The position numbers and the translations under genes were made by a program. A stretch of DNA of 64,000 nt. Origin: Acephala macrosclerotiorum (lineage: Eukaryota; Ascomycota; Leotiomycetes; Helotiales; Mollisiaceae). This document shows, in pieces, positions 23,223 to 35,106 of this stretch; position 1 is the first letter of the stretch; each line of letters starts with the position of its first letter. Below the pieces are notes generated by a model. The model ran no database searches. It had not been told where the DNA came from and saw only the letters and a program-made list of their open reading frames with translations. The stretch spans positions 372,001-436,000 of the forward strand of contig MU119212.1 of NCBI GenBank assembly GCA_014904845.1, written 5' to 3'.

Positions 23223-25915
23223 CTACTGTCGTCTTTCGATTCCAATATCACTACCACTTCGGTCTCTACCCGTTCTACTTGTCCCGAATTGTTGTTGGGC
23301 AATCCATTCCAACACCGTTTCGTAGCATAGCACGTACTGTTTGAGACTCTGTACCATGCTGATGCGTTGCTCTCGGAAATCCTCCACGGTCTTCTCGATC
23401 AAATCCAGATCCTGATCAAAGACCCAATCTCCAGAGACGGCGTCTTCCTTGCCTTTACCCATGTAATCTGTAGATGAGACCTCCATAGGTGTGACGCCGC
23501 TCTTATGCTCCTTCCGTTGACGCTTAAGCATATCAATCACCGAGTCAATCGTACAGAACGTCCCGGTGCGGCCGCATCCAGCACTGCAATGGACAAGCAT
23601 AGGTCGAGTAACTTCTTCGGATTCCGGTTCGTTGGATCGGGGCGACTGCGTCGGGGCCAGTGTTGCTCGTTGCATGATGTTGCTCAATTCGACAAGGCCG
23701 AGAAGTTGAGCAGGACTTGCTGGCGCACCAAAATCAGGCCATGACGAGTAGTGGATTTGGGTGATTTCTCTCATGGGTGAGAACGGATGAGCAGCATGAG
23801 CAAGAGTAAATTTTCTAATGATGGCGTATGGAAGTTCTGGTGCTGGTGGGGTCGGAGCGGTTTCGGCTGTGGTATTTGCTCGTCGACGACCCAAGTCGCG
23901 CTTTTCTGATGGAGTGCGATGCCTTTTCGTATCAAGGGATACCTTCTTTTCCGAAAGGGCCTTGAGCTTCATTGGGCCGTACTCCTTGCCATCCCAATAA
24001 GGATGACATTTGAGCTGGCCACCTTCTGACTCCGCTGTCAGCATCACAATAACTCGAACATCTTGATCCCATATAACACTCCAGAAGTCCTGAAAAATAT
24101 TAGTATCAGTTTTACGGATCGATAGCAGCGAAAACTCACCTCGAAAGTTGCAGGGAGAGGCCCTTGTGAAGCTATATACTGCTTGTTGCTCCGCGATGAC
24201 TTGATGTGGCTTGCGTTCACATAGTCACAAGAGCCTTCTGGTCGGTTTTGGAGCTTTACTCGAGCGTGCTCAAAAGGCCATATGTTGTTGTACCTGTTCT
24301 TACCGCCCTTTTCGATACCTGCGATCTGAACTTCTTTGCAATCGCTGGCCGGCGTACCATAAGTCACTCCTGAAGAGAGAGCTTTGCTCATTCGGTCCTT
24401 CTCTGCAAGCTCTAGGCGTAGGAACTTGTCGGAGACACGCTTGCCATGGTTCTGCTTTTCGGCAGCTTTGCAAAGCCAGTTGGGAAGATATTTCTGTGCT
24501 TCGCTCTCAAAGTCTTTTGGCATTTTGACGTCCATCTGTCCGACACCGTCAACAAGATCTTGATTTTGTCTGATATTGCTGAAGAAAGGATTGGCAGCGT
24601 TCTTTGTTGTAGGCATTACACATCCGCCTGCGACAGGTGCAACTCCAGGCCCTGAAGTACCTAAAGAAAGATTGATCTTGGAGGATTGTAGGTCCTGATT
24701 TGATCCGTTATCAATCAAGTGAGGATGATTCTTGTGAAATTCAGTAAAGCCACCCCTCAGAATGAAGGATTCTCCTTTCCAGCCCTCGTTCGAAAATTTC
24801 TTCAGTGTATTGACAGCGGAGACTGCATCTTTCTTATCGGAGGAGAATGCGTCATAGACTATTAAGTACTTCGCAGACTTCCACTGACAAAAGCGAGCCT
24901 TTTCGGCTTCGTTTGTGAAAGTATCTTGAAGCTTCTGGAGGTTGAAAGACGGCCTCTTCAGAAGAGTCGTAGGTATGCATAAATTCAATGCACCTTGAAT
25001 CCGAGATTGAGAAAACTGAGGAAAAACACGAAGATCTAACAAGAGGAACTGAGACTCTGGTACGTGTTCCAGGATGTCTCTCAACTGCCCTACAGAGATT
25101 AACACAGGCCCTTCTTCGAGAGATGATGGAAGTGTCTCAGCTCGCGCATGATGATTCCGAGTCTCTAGTCGTAGGTGTGGCGAGGGAGGATCAGCCTTAT
25201 TTTGAGGTAGTGACAGTCGAGGATGTCGATCGTCAATATTTGAGAGTACATTGCGTTGAAGTGGGGGATTGGGTTCGTTCATATTAACTGGAGACTGTTG
25301 GCGCGGTATATCGAAGAACGATGGCGCGGTCAAAGACTTGGGAGAACGGCCGCTATCCAGCTTCATCGAATCTGGTATTCCACCGCGCATCTGCGGCTTC
25401 GACTTTGGTGAAGGATGTTCCCGTGTCTCTGATCTTGTAGGTTTCCGCTCTGGTTTTGGACGCATTTGTGCGCTCGGCGTCGACGCGAAATAGGAGAGGT
25501 TGCCATGGTTGAGGTTGAAGTTATGCTTCTCTTCTGTCTGTCTTCGGAAAGCCTCGAAGTCTGGATTCGAATCCAGCGGCAGATGTTTAGGGGATGGGGC
25601 ACCGAATGATCGAATTGACGACGAGGGAGGACTCCAATTGTCTTTTGGTCCCATGCCAGAATCTCGCGGATCGCTCGCAGGGTCGACAATAAGTCCAAAG
25701 TAATTGGGACTTGGAGTACGAACCTCAGTCTGCACTCCGGGTGATCGTAGGAAAGGATTCGAGTTTGGAGGAAGAGACTGGCCTACAGAGGCTGCGACTC
25801 TCGGGGGACTCAGTGGTGTTGTGGAAGGCCTCGCAGACGCTCGATGTGTTTGTGAATGTGAATGCGAATGTGAGGACCGTGGTGGCGGCCTCGCAGCGGC
25901 CGATGTGATTACCAT
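23223..25915 (-). CDS. Tyrosine phosphatase with N-terminal Cys-less rhodanese domain (Pyp1/MAPK-phosphatase type)
   Basis: Two exons (complement 25915-24140 and 24089-23223) give 880 residues; the 50-nt intron has a perfect TACTAAT-type branch. Residues 1-265 are disordered and Ser/Pro-rich with a His-Ser run near 15-21. A rhodanese/CDC25-like domain spans about 270-402 (LLLDLRVFPQF; FILRGGFTEFH). At the position of the sulfur-transfer cysteine it reads YDAFSSD, so this domain is presumably a docking module, as in MAPK phosphatases. The catalytic PTP domain follows. It has a KNRYNNIWPFEHARV substrate-loop region, the WPD loop SSWPDFG (Asp about 711) and P-loop HCSAGCGRTG (Cys about 760). The architecture matches S. 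pombe Pyp1/Pyp2, which dephosphorylate stress-activated MAPK. An insert rich in Lys/Arg/Pro between the substrate loop and WPD loop is unusual in length. Action on a Hog1/Sty1-type kinase is inference. Confidence 0.92.
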
Positions 25916-27449
25916 TGCGGCGTGTTTCGGGGTATTCTGACGCTCGTGGGCTCTGGAATCGTTATCTTTGGCAATCCATTATGCTCGTAAATCGTAAAGT
26001 TGCGATCAGTCTGTTGAAGAGGTTGAAGGGTCTTGAAGTTCGGTGTGGCGCTGAGAAGGTCGTCAGGAGGCTGAGTTGTGAGCTCAGGAGGAGCTGTGGT
26101 TGAGTGTTCAAAGGCTGTCGATGACGCTTGACAAAGCCAGAGGCGAGGAGGGCTGATGAGATATCAGGGCTCAGCAGGGATTTCGTGAATAGTAATGCCA
26201 AAGTAGGGATCTGCAGATAGGTTGCCCTTGTGAGCGACGGTGGGTTCTGGCTGCCAGGGAAGCAAGAGCGGTCGGAAATAAAATAGTGTCAAATGCGCGT
26301 CGGATGAGCAGAGCGCGACGGCAATTGTAAAGAGAGAGCAGACAAGTTCATGTTGACTCTAGGAGAAGGGAGAGATGTAGAGGAGGTGAGGAAAGAGGAA
26401 GTCTTATTCAGTCGCGGGAGAAGTGGCACGACGAGGCTTGAAGCCACAACAACCCTGCCTGAATAGAAGATGGCTCACGATACCTCCGTATTGGTAACAG
26501 GCTATACTAGTTTTGTATTACAAAGGACTCTCTTCCCAAAAGGTGTCTACTTTTGGCCTTCAGCTGCAAGAATAGTCGTCATTTTTCTCTTCTATTCAAT
26601 TATCCGAGTCCTTCGTGTACAATACAAGTTCTAGCGAGTCGTCCTCGTGCGCGGAAGGAATGACCTTTGTCAAGTCTTCGAGTACCTGCTATTCCCTATT
26701 CCTGGACTGCTGCTTAGTGTAGTGCTACAGCACGGTGCCTCACTACACACCTGAGTCTTTTTTGGTAAATCGTCGCTTTTACTTTTACTAGAAGCTCTTT
26801 ACTAATACTCAAGTCGCCCTCTCGTGGGTGGGTGATTCGCGCCAGCGACGTCATTTTTCGACCGCCACTCTAGACTCAAAATTCTGCTCTGCTGCGTCTG
26901 AAGGCACACCGACGCCGTGAGCTCACAGTGACGCAGAATCCGCGAGCTGACAGCGAAATTCATCTCCGGGTAGGGCTGTCTGCCACGATGCCGATTCTTT
27001 GCATGCTCTGGACCTCCCGATGGAACATTTTGTGGTGTTGCACGGCATATCAGCAGGACCGTAACTCCATATCTCCGGTGAGAGCCCCTGACGGGTCTCA
27101 GGCAGGGTCCAGACTCTCACATGTTTTTGGACGGGTTCGGTTCAGCCAAGGAATGTCCGTCAAGCTTCAACGCAGATCTTGGAACGGGCCCAGATGGGAG
27201 AGGCTTCCTATGCGAAAACCGTACGATTCTCTGCCACCCCTACCAACTCGATGTGACAGCGGAGGAGCAGTCCGGTCGAGTTCTTTGGGTGGCGGGCGAG
27301 CGTTCAAGTGTCAAGTCTGCCGCACTGTGCAGTGAAATGAGGTTGTCGTGTCGGTCGAAAATGCGTCATCTTACCTGCGCCCCTCTTTTAAACCAACCCA
27401 TGCCCTCCGCTCAGAACCCCTCGTTTACGAGCCCCTGGTTCAGGATGAT

Positions 27450-27469
27450 CACGTGTGGTTCTTCACGTG
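27450..27469. promoter_or_regulatory. Pair of CACGTG E-box palindromes
   Basis: Exact CACGTG occurs at 27450-27455 and 27464-27469, 14 bp apart centre to centre, about 0.9 kb before the permease start. The second is followed by GGGA. bHLH factors (Pho4/NUC-1, SREBP, Cbf1 families) bind this palindrome; which one acts here is unknown. Confidence 0.35.
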
Positions 27470-27969
27470 GGATTATTTCAAACGCCTTGGGGATGCTGCT
27501 TGTTCAGGTCAATGTTCTCACATATTTCAATTCGAGGTTATAGGAAAGGAAGGAGAACCTCTATGCGCATCATCCTCACCACATGATCAAGCTTGCTCAG
27601 CTTGATGGAAGCGAGTACGAGTACTCAGGTATTCTCTCTCCTTCAGTATCGCTCAGTCCGTCCATGTTGCACCATCACCATGTCTGGTGCTACAAATGAA
27701 GCATGACGTCCGTGATTGAGTCAGAGTATCGAACAGGTAAGATCGTTTTCAAAGTCCACGACTTGTTGATCTCAAGAGATGAGAGAAAAAAAACTTCATA
27801 TTGCCGCCAAGGAGCCGCATTTCGGGAGGGAAAGTTCAAACTCAATAACAAAATCTTCACCTCTCACCATCTTACACTCTGGAATCGGTTCTTGACGGCA
27901 ACCCCACACTCGCTCAAATTGACAGTCAGCCAACCTTCTATCGCCCGCGGGCCGGCTGGTTACGTCCAG

Positions 27970-28163
27970 CTTATCACGCGGGGTCATTATCGTGCGAGCC
28001 ATCCCAAAGCAGGAATAAACTCTGAACGATTCCATATCGCGGAGTCTGATTGGCTCCCAGATAACGATGCAGTGAAAATCATCTGCCAAGAAGGGATCAG
28101 ATAAGCTTCCATCTCCCGCTGAGAAAATAAGAGGACGTAAGAGAAGAAAAAATTTACGATAAG
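27970..28163. promoter_or_regulatory. Three GATAAG elements upstream of the Dal5-type permease
   Basis: GATAAG occurs on the plus strand at 28100-28105 and 28158-28163, and on the minus strand (CTTATC) at 27970-27975. They lie 200-400 bp upstream of the permease ATG. Multiple HGATAR sites are the known targets of AreA/NIT2 GATA factors that activate nitrogen-source genes, and Dal5-type permeases are classical targets. Sites are seen; regulation is inferred. Confidence 0.5.
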
Positions 28164-28365
28164 ATGGCCGCTAAGGACAGATGAGAATAAAAGTTTGACG
28201 AGGTGGGTTGCACGAGAAACGGGAAGGTACATCTCGTATATCAACGTCGCTTCCTTCCTCAAAAGTACTTCTCTCTATCATCCCTCTGTCCAATTTGGAG
28301 AGCAGCATTGCTTTTTTCTAAGACAGCCCATCCTTTTGCATCGCAAGTCTATCAAGATATTGGCA

Positions 28366-30025
28366 ATGAAGGCAGACAATGGATCAGACTCCATCGAGGA
28401 GCGTTTCGACGAAACCGGCTACAACGAGACTCAAGAGCCTGAATCCGAGTCAGGTCTCGGTGCCAGTTCCGAGCCGGCATATGTCGTCAACCACGAAGCC
28501 GAGCGTGCTCTATGCCGAAAGTTCGACTTCAGGTTACTTCCTGTCTTGGCTTTGATGTATCTCTTCAATGCTCTAGACAAGGGAAACTTGGGAAACGCCA
28601 AGACAGATCATATGGATACGGATCTTCATTTCAAAAACAATCAGTACAACATCATCTTGAGCGTATTCTACGTTCCTTATGTGATCTTTGCACCTCCAAT
28701 TGTAAGTAGAAAGAACCTCTATTGATGAGTATGTCGCTGACAGCTATTGAAGGCAATGCTTGGAAAGCGCTTTGGTCCCGCACGTGTCCTGCCTATTCTG
28801 ATGTTTTGCTTTGGTTCTATGACACTTCTCACTGGTACGTCCTTGACCACCAGCAGCAATATACCATTCTAACAATTCCCAAAGTGGCCGCTCAAAACTT
28901 CGTCGGAATGATGACCTTGAGGTGGTTCTTGGGTAAGATATATCCATCACTTGAAATTTTTCAAAACTAACACAACCAGGGATGTCTGAATCTGCATTCT
29001 TTCCCTTGGTCATCTACTACCTCACCACCTTCTACCGCCGAGGAGAACTAGCCCGCCGCCTAGCAATCTTCTACGCCGCCAGCAACATCGCTAATGCTTT
29101 CTCGGGTCTCTTGGCTTATGGCGTCTTCCACATCAAGAACACCTCTCTCTACCCCTGGCGCTACCTCTTCCTAATCGAAGGATCCTGCACCGTCCTCTTC
29201 TCCATCTTCGCCTTCCTCTACCTCCCCAAATCGGCCGCCAACGCCAAATTCCTCGACGAAAAGGAGAAAGCCCTCGCTTACCACCGAATTGCAGTCGACT
29301 CCTCCTCAATCGTAAACGAAGAATTCAGCCTCCGCGAATCCCTCAAGATATTCAAACAACCAGTAACATACGTCTTCCTCGCCATCGAAATCTGTCTCGG
29401 AGTCCCCCTCCAATCCGTCTCTCTTTTCCTTCCCCAAATCGTCGCTCGTCTCGGCTATTCGACTGTGAAAACAAACCTCTACACCGTGGCCCCCAACATC
29501 ACAGGAGCAGTCATGCTCCTCCTCCTAGCCTTCGCCTCTGATTTTACTCGACGCCGTGGTCCTTTCATTGCGATGGGATTTACGTTCACATTCATCGGCA
29601 TGTTAATTTACGCCACCATCGATGTCCTACACCAAAAACATGTCGCATATTTCGCAACCTTTATGATGTGCTGGGGTACATCCGCTCCTTCCGTGCTCTT
29701 AAGCACATGGTATAACAACAACACACCACATGAAGGACGACGCGTCATTCTTACTTCTGTGGGAGTACCGTTGGCGAATTTGATGGGTCTAGTGAGCTCT
29801 AATATTTTCACGCCAGGGAGTGCGCCGAAATATATTCCTGCGTTAGCGACGACGGCTGCATTTGGGGCGACGGGTGCAGTGTTGGCGGGCGCATTGAGTT
29901 TGTTTATGGTGTTGGATAACAAGAGGCGGGATAGGAAGTTGGGGAGGAAGTTGGATATTAGAGAAGTGCCGACTGAGCTGTTGAGGGATGGACCGAGTGT
30001 GCCTGAATTTAGGTGGTTTTTGTGA
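28366..30025 (+). CDS. MFS transporter, allantoate permease (Dal5/ACS) family
   Basis: Four exons (28366-28701, 28744-28834, 28885-28932, 28980-30025) give 506 residues. The small exons of 91 and 48 nt are framed by GTAAGT, GTACGT and GTAAGA donors, and frame closes throughout. A 50-residue acidic cytoplasmic N-terminus precedes 12 predicted membrane helices. Family motifs include LCRKFDFRLLPVLALMYLFN, the helix-1 LDKGNLGNAK motif, KRFGPARVLPI, and RWFLGMSESAFFPLVIYYL in helix 4-5. These identify the anion:cation symporter family that carries allantoate, nicotinate, tartrate, pantothenate and similar organic anions at the plasma membrane. The exact substrate is not predictable. GATAAG elements upstream fit nitrogen control. 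The short cytoplasmic tail is Arg/Lys-rich. Confidence 0.9.
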
Positions 30026-31023
30026 GAGGTTGAAGTAGGAGGGGATGCTATGGGAGGAAGTAAATAAGTGGATCATGTACATGTATGGAAATACGAAATT
30101 ATGAGATATGAAAACGCAGATCTACACTCGAACCGATTTTGAGATTTCTTCTTTGAAGTTCGAGCCCGATAGAATATCCTATTGGCTGGATGTTTGAGCA
30201 AAAGCGAGTCCATTCGCGACCATCAAACTCATCCAGGCGAGTTTTATCAGCCCCTGAGTGAAGCGAGCAGCGCAACACCCCCCTTCCAAAAATCTAGAGA
30301 GAAAGATTAGACAAGCGGAAGAGCGAATCAAAAAAGCATTACCAACCATCTTAGAAACTGAAATCACCAACACAAAACTCAAAGCAGCAAAATATGAATT
30401 CATACCTAATAAGGTCTGGCTCCCGATCCTACTCTCTAGGTCTGTGGGTTTCACCACCTCCACGTTCCAGGAGAGGGTAAAGTTCAAGTTAAATCTGTAC
30501 CCTACATGACTAGAAGTTGGCATGGAATCTCCCGGCGCGATTTTACCATCCGGAATCTTTGAGCTCTGAATCCCTGGCCTGAGGGAGGTAAGCGGACGGA
30601 CTCCTTTCTCGAAGCGAGCCTATTACATCTCCTTTAGGCCGTAAGGTAATCGCTTTCAATCAAAATCAAATCACAAGGCAAAGGAACAAGCGGCAACAAG
30701 CAAGAGCATTACGTGTGGAAAAGCGATATCAATCAATCATTGCGCGAGAGAAATGAGCTGACTCCTGGTATATCCGCCCACCATCCTTCCCTTCCCTCCC
30801 GTAGTAATGCAAAGACCGCTCCCGCCCATCCGGTCCAGCCATGCAGCCCAACCTCCAACCGAAAAGATATAACACCTGAAAAGCAATTCCATTCTCATCC
30901 CGTGTCTTTCATCGTGTCGTCAATCGTTCCATTGCTCATAACCCATCGTACAGTCATAAATTCTCCCAATCCATACCAATCCCCATCCCGTCATTCATTG
31001 TCATAATTCGTCGTCCCATCATC
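30026..31023. other. Intergenic between convergent genes, no gene seen
   Basis: About 1 kb. Frames at 30179-30523 (minus) and 30258-30509 (plus) overlap antisense; neither shows a known family. Part of this must be the two 3' untranslated regions. Confidence 0.45.
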
Positions 31024-33531
31024 TCAAACCCCATTCTTCCCCTCAATCAAAATAACCACATTAATGCACGCCGCATACGCCTCCCTAATCGCACACCCCA
31101 TACACGTCCTCTCCACATCCGCCACCACAGCACTCAAGCCCCAATGCGCACACCAAGCCCTCGCCAAGACCTCATTATCTTCCACCCCAAAACACTCAAT
31201 CGCCAACACCTTCTCATTATCATCTTCATCTTCTCGCTCTGCCGGTTTTGCGACCCCATCGATAAGAGTCGCCGAACTAGATACTGGCAATTGACTGTTT
31301 CTTGAACCACTCCTACCATTCGCAGCAGGACTTGGAGAGTTGCCTCGAGCGCTGGATGTGCTCAGTGAATTGCTGGAATTGATACCTCCCCAATCTTTGA
31401 TGGTGAGGATCTGATCGACCTTGACGGCCTGGTAAACGTAATCGAAGAATAGAGGGTGTGGTCCTGCCCCAGCGCAGGGACATGCGGCGATGAAGCTTAC
31501 ATCGTAGCTCAATCTCAACGGCCAGCTCTGCCCATCAATTGCGAATTGGACTGCTGCATCATATGTTAGTGGTCTCCTACTATCCTTATTCTGCTCGTTC
31601 TCCGGAGCAGAGGTTACAGAAACGGGTTTTAATGCGAGTTTCTCGATACGAACGGTGTCGACAAGTTCGGAGGGCTCGCGGTCGGGCAGGAGAAGTTGAT
31701 ATTCGGAAATAGGGTATGTGCGTGATGGTGGACCGAGAGGATCAGATCGTTCAGTCATAGAGTCGATGTCGTCTGGGTTGAGAATCTGCCTTGGTCTTCG
31801 CTGGTGAATTCTTGCTATTTGGATTCGCGACAGATCAGGCGCCGGTCTTGCGGGTCCAATCCAGCCTCCTATCTCTCGACATGTAGGAGCGATTACCTTT
31901 CCCACGATCGAGGTGCTAGACCAGTAGGTTGTGCTCTTATATTGGAACCCGGAGTGTGGATGAATGTGTGTAAGTGTTGTAAGGGAATTTCCGCCTGCGT
32001 CTGGATCGCAATCGATGATAGTGTTCATGATTAGCCATGGAAGAGTAGGGCCTGGGAGGATCACGCCTGTGAAGTATGACATTGCGTCTGATGAGCGATC
32101 CTCGAGTGGTCCATCGTTGGGATCTTTTCCTTTGAGAATGTCGTCCACTTTGACGAGATTAGGCCACTTCATTACTCTAGCGAATTTGCGCAGAGCTTTG
32201 ACTTGAGGCTTCTTATTTCGAAAATGTAAACGTACTGTTGGATATTTAGCAAGCGTATAAGGCCGCCCAAGGATAGAGAGTTTACTTTGTTCTGGGTCGG
32301 CACCCGTTTTGTATCTCTCAATGCTTACGCACTGCTTCCACTTTCTAGCAAGAGCTAGGTCCCAAGCGATACATGGTGGCAGCTGAGCTAATAGTCTCTC
32401 CTTCGCCTCGGCCGTATGCTGCTTGGAATGAATCCTTGCATCCAGTTCCATACTAAGCAACAGCTGATGAAAGAATTGCTTATACTTTCTGCCATCGGTA
32501 TAAGTGGCATTGGCGAAGAACTTAGCCACGACCTGATTCTCAGGTTTACTGAAATCGATCCACTCCTTCCTGCTTAAGACCATAATTAGATCTGCAATTT
32601 GCTTCTCCATCGCCTTGTGTGGATTCATGAACTTATCCGGATCCCTCAGCAGATTCTTGTAGAGATTCTTGTACATCAGATCTGGATAGTCTTCTTCGAA
32701 GCCACCTTCGAGATAGACTAATCTCTCTAATATCACTTCGAGGTCGACCTCTCTTGGTTGGACACCTAGATCCCTCAGCCCAAGCTTTGGACCAGGATTC
32801 CCACTTAGTCCAACCCAGTGATTTAACGTAATAGTCCCAGGTATCATCCCGTAACAGAATGCCATACTGGGCTGCTCGAGCGTTTCCCATGGATATATCG
32901 CCGTGTCCGAGCCTTGTAACCTTAACGATGCTGCGCCAAAGGGTTCATATGCTGGCTTCGCTCTATCACTTCCCGCATGTCCGTTCCCAACACACGTAGC
33001 GTAGAACTGATAATACTCCTCTCCAGCATGTGGTATCCCTCTCTTGTGTCCCTTGTATACCGGTACGCCTGTACAAATGAACTCCATCGCCTTCCCTTGG
33101 CTCAGATTCGCATCGCGTCCATATCCTCTAGGAGGCCATTCTGACAATCCCTGATACTGGCTCTGGGGTTGTGGAAAGACTGGCGGTACAGTCTGAGGCC
33201 GTACTGCTATCGCAGCTTGAGGTGTCGGGCTGACGTGCGTGCCTGACGACCGTCTAAGTTCTGATCTCGAATAATGCATACTGTGCGCTCGTTCTGGGTG
33301 TCGCTCGGGAGATGTAGAAGCCGCTGGGCGCGGGCGCCTCTCTTTCCGATGTTTGTGTTCTCGGTCATAGTCTCGTTCTCTCTCCTGCTTGACTCGCGTC
33401 AGTTGTGCAACAGACAATACAGCTTGAGGCTGCGGGGTATGTTTGTTTTTCACCTTCCTCGAACCCTTGGGACTTTCCGACGTGCTATGACTCCGGAAGA
33501 GGCCAAGGAATTTTCTTTTCGCTTCGCTCAT
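31024..33531 (-). CDS. Large conserved-looking hypothetical protein, intronless
   Basis: A single uninterrupted frame of 835 residues. I do not recognise the family. Residues 1-110 are basic and Ser/Arg/His-rich, probably disordered (RKERRPRPAAST). Residues about 140-560 look globular, with many aromatic residues and conserved-looking runs such as FYATCVGNGHAGSD and ILPGPTLPWLIMNTIID. A second globular part ends the protein, separated by a Ser/Gly/Asn-rich linker near 735-765. The last 60 residues are rich in Ala, Cys and Trp (ARAWCAHWGLSAVVADVERT, then CMGC and AYAACINVVI). No signal peptide or clear membrane helix is seen. Codon usage and length make a real gene very likely. A lineage-specific ascomycete protein is the best description. 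Confidence 0.8.
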   Translation of the reverse strand: MSEAKRKFLGLFRSHSTSESPKGSRKVKNKHTPQPQAVLSVAQLTRVKQERERDYDREHKHRKERRPRPAASTSPERHPERAHSMHYSRSELRRSSGTHVSPTPQAAIAVRPQTVPPVFPQPQSQYQGLSEWPPRGYGRDANLSQGKAMEFICTGVPVYKGHKRGIPHAGEEYYQFYATCVGNGHAGSDRAKPAYEPFGAASLRLQGSDTAIYPWETLEQPSMAFCYGMIPGTITLNHWVGLSGNPGPKLGLRDLGVQPREVDLEVILERLVYLEGGFEEDYPDLMYKNLYKNLLRDPDKFMNPHKAMEKQIADLIMVLSRKEWIDFSKPENQVVAKFFANATYTDGRKYKQFFHQLLLSMELDARIHSKQHTAEAKERLLAQLPPCIAWDLALARKWKQCVSIERYKTGADPEQSKLSILGRPYTLAKYPTVRLHFRNKKPQVKALRKFARVMKWPNLVKVDDILKGKDPNDGPLEDRSSDAMSYFTGVILPGPTLPWLIMNTIIDCDPDAGGNSLTTLTHIHPHSGFQYKSTTYWSSTSIVGKVIAPTCREIGGWIGPARPAPDLSRIQIARIHQRRPRQILNPDDIDSMTERSDPLGPPSRTYPISEYQLLLPDREPSELVDTVRIEKLALKPVSVTSAPENEQNKDSRRPLTYDAAVQFAIDGQSWPLRLSYDVSFIAACPCAGAGPHPLFFDYVYQAVKVDQILTIKDWGGINSSNSLSTSSARGNSPSPAANGRSGSRNSQLPVSSSATLIDGVAKPAEREDEDDNEKVLAIECFGVEDNEVLARAWCAHWGLSAVVADVERTCMGCAIREAYAACINVVILIEGKNGV

Positions 33532-35106
33532 GATTTCTTGTAAATATCATGATCGTGGGAGGAGCTTCGTGATCTACCGTTGGAAGAAGGTTGTGGTAAG
33601 TTGCTCATGTGAGGCCGCGTTGTCGAGGCTGAGTTGTCTCAGAAGCGCCAATGATGTCAAGATGCTTGGTGTTGGCTGATTCGATGTTCGAACTTGAACT
33701 TTATGGTTCTGATAGTCAGCCTGGATGATTGGAATGTGATGGGACAACGTTTTATAGTGTTCAAAAGGCTAGTAATGCGGGCTTGAGCAGCTACCTTGTT
33801 GATGCCTTCATCATGAGTCCAACACGTGACAGCCAAGGCTTTCAGCCTTGTACACGGCCTCGCTAGGTACGGTAAAATTTCACGATCGGCATATCTCAAC
33901 AGAGTTACGATACCGCTGTCATCCGCCAATTAAGTGAGTAAGAGTACTTCGCATCGAAACGTTCTTTGCAATTGTTTCTGTTGTGCCGTCTCTAGGAAAG
34001 CGAAGAGAGTATTAATAACTGCTCCTGGTTTTGAAACTACTAGCTCTAGGCTTCCTCTTCACTCGTAAAATACCTTACCTTAACTTTGGCTTTCTAACTA
34101 TTACACGTCAGGCTATTCACAACTGCTGCTGTTGAAAGCGTGTGCTGTCCCTTGTCCCTCTTCTTATTTGCACTACTGGCAGGGCTCACGACGATTGCCA
34201 AGGCGAGTCGACGGGAGATGTTGGCGAGTAGCAGGGGGCGAATCTATTTCAAAGCTCTATCAGAAAGTTCTCCTATGTGTGGCATTGTGATTATTCGACC
34301 AAGTGGAATACTTTCTCCCAATTGGGCTTTATTTGCGGTCTGACACGGAATCCATCTGTCTTCTAGCTTTGGAATTTTATTGGTGAATCGGGTATAGAGC
34401 CCAAGAAAGAAGCCCTCGAGCCATGTCAAACAGCTCAGCAGCAAGTCTCGAAGATGCAGACTCTGGAGAAGGAAGTTATCTGTTTAATAGCGACGTCGGC
34501 TCTCGATTTCCTGTTAGATGTCAACGTACAGAGGGATTGGCCTAATAATCTCCCCACTAGAAGATGGGACCTTTATCCGAATTGGGCACGTAAGTGTCAT
34601 GAATATTGACCAGAAATTGCCATGGCCTGCTGATGGGGCAAAGCGAGAGATCATCACAATTATTTAGTTTTACTGGTTCTCAACAGGATCTCGATTTTGG
34701 CGGATCTCTGCGCTATTCCGAGCTCTGCCTATTCCTTATATCAAAGCACGCAATTCTCCTCCCCTCGAAGCACAAGTGAAGCTGAGGACCGACCATATGA
34801 ATACAGGCGTATGATTCATTATCCACAAAGGCAAGGAAGTTGATGAGCTAATCTGCTTGGTGCGAACAAACATGCGAGAGGGGGACGAAATATTTTGAGA
34901 TAATATAGTATACCCGTGGTTTCAAGGTTTATCCGGAGTTCGGTCCGCCAGAATCACTATGAAGTCGTTGGGCGGGGCCTCGCAAGATGAAAGGGTAGAT
35001 GATTTACGCGAAGATAAGTATCACAACAGAGACATGTACCAGGTTATGTGAGAAGAAGCCATCATTTCTTGACGCTCCCAGCCCAAGGGTCTTTTTCTTT
35101 TTTGCT
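33532..35106. other. 1.6-kb region with no recognised gene
   Basis: It lies upstream of the orphan gene and downstream of the broken reductase. Frames of 60-90 codons on both strands (for example 33657-33929 minus, 34140-34343 plus) have no recognisable product. Base composition is uneven, with A+T-rich patches near 34030-34130 and 34840-34930. Confidence 0.5.

Larger units (their letters stand above)
25916..28365. other. 2.45-kb divergent intergenic region between phosphatase and permease
   Basis: No recognised gene. Plus-strand open frames at 26928-27700 overlap each other in different frames and have no family motif. The stretch holds a CACGTG pair (27450-27469), three GATAAG elements (27970-28163) and several T/C-rich runs. 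The length suggests complex control of one or both flanking genes, or lost genes. Confidence 0.5.

Noticed and set aside
26928..27605. Overlapping plus-strand frames in three phases
   Set aside because: No recognised motif, no consistent splicing, and mutual overlap; treated as non-coding.
30179..30523. Minus-strand hydrophobic frame as a small membrane-protein gene
   Set aside because: No family similarity, an opposing frame covers the same bases, and it lies between convergent gene ends.
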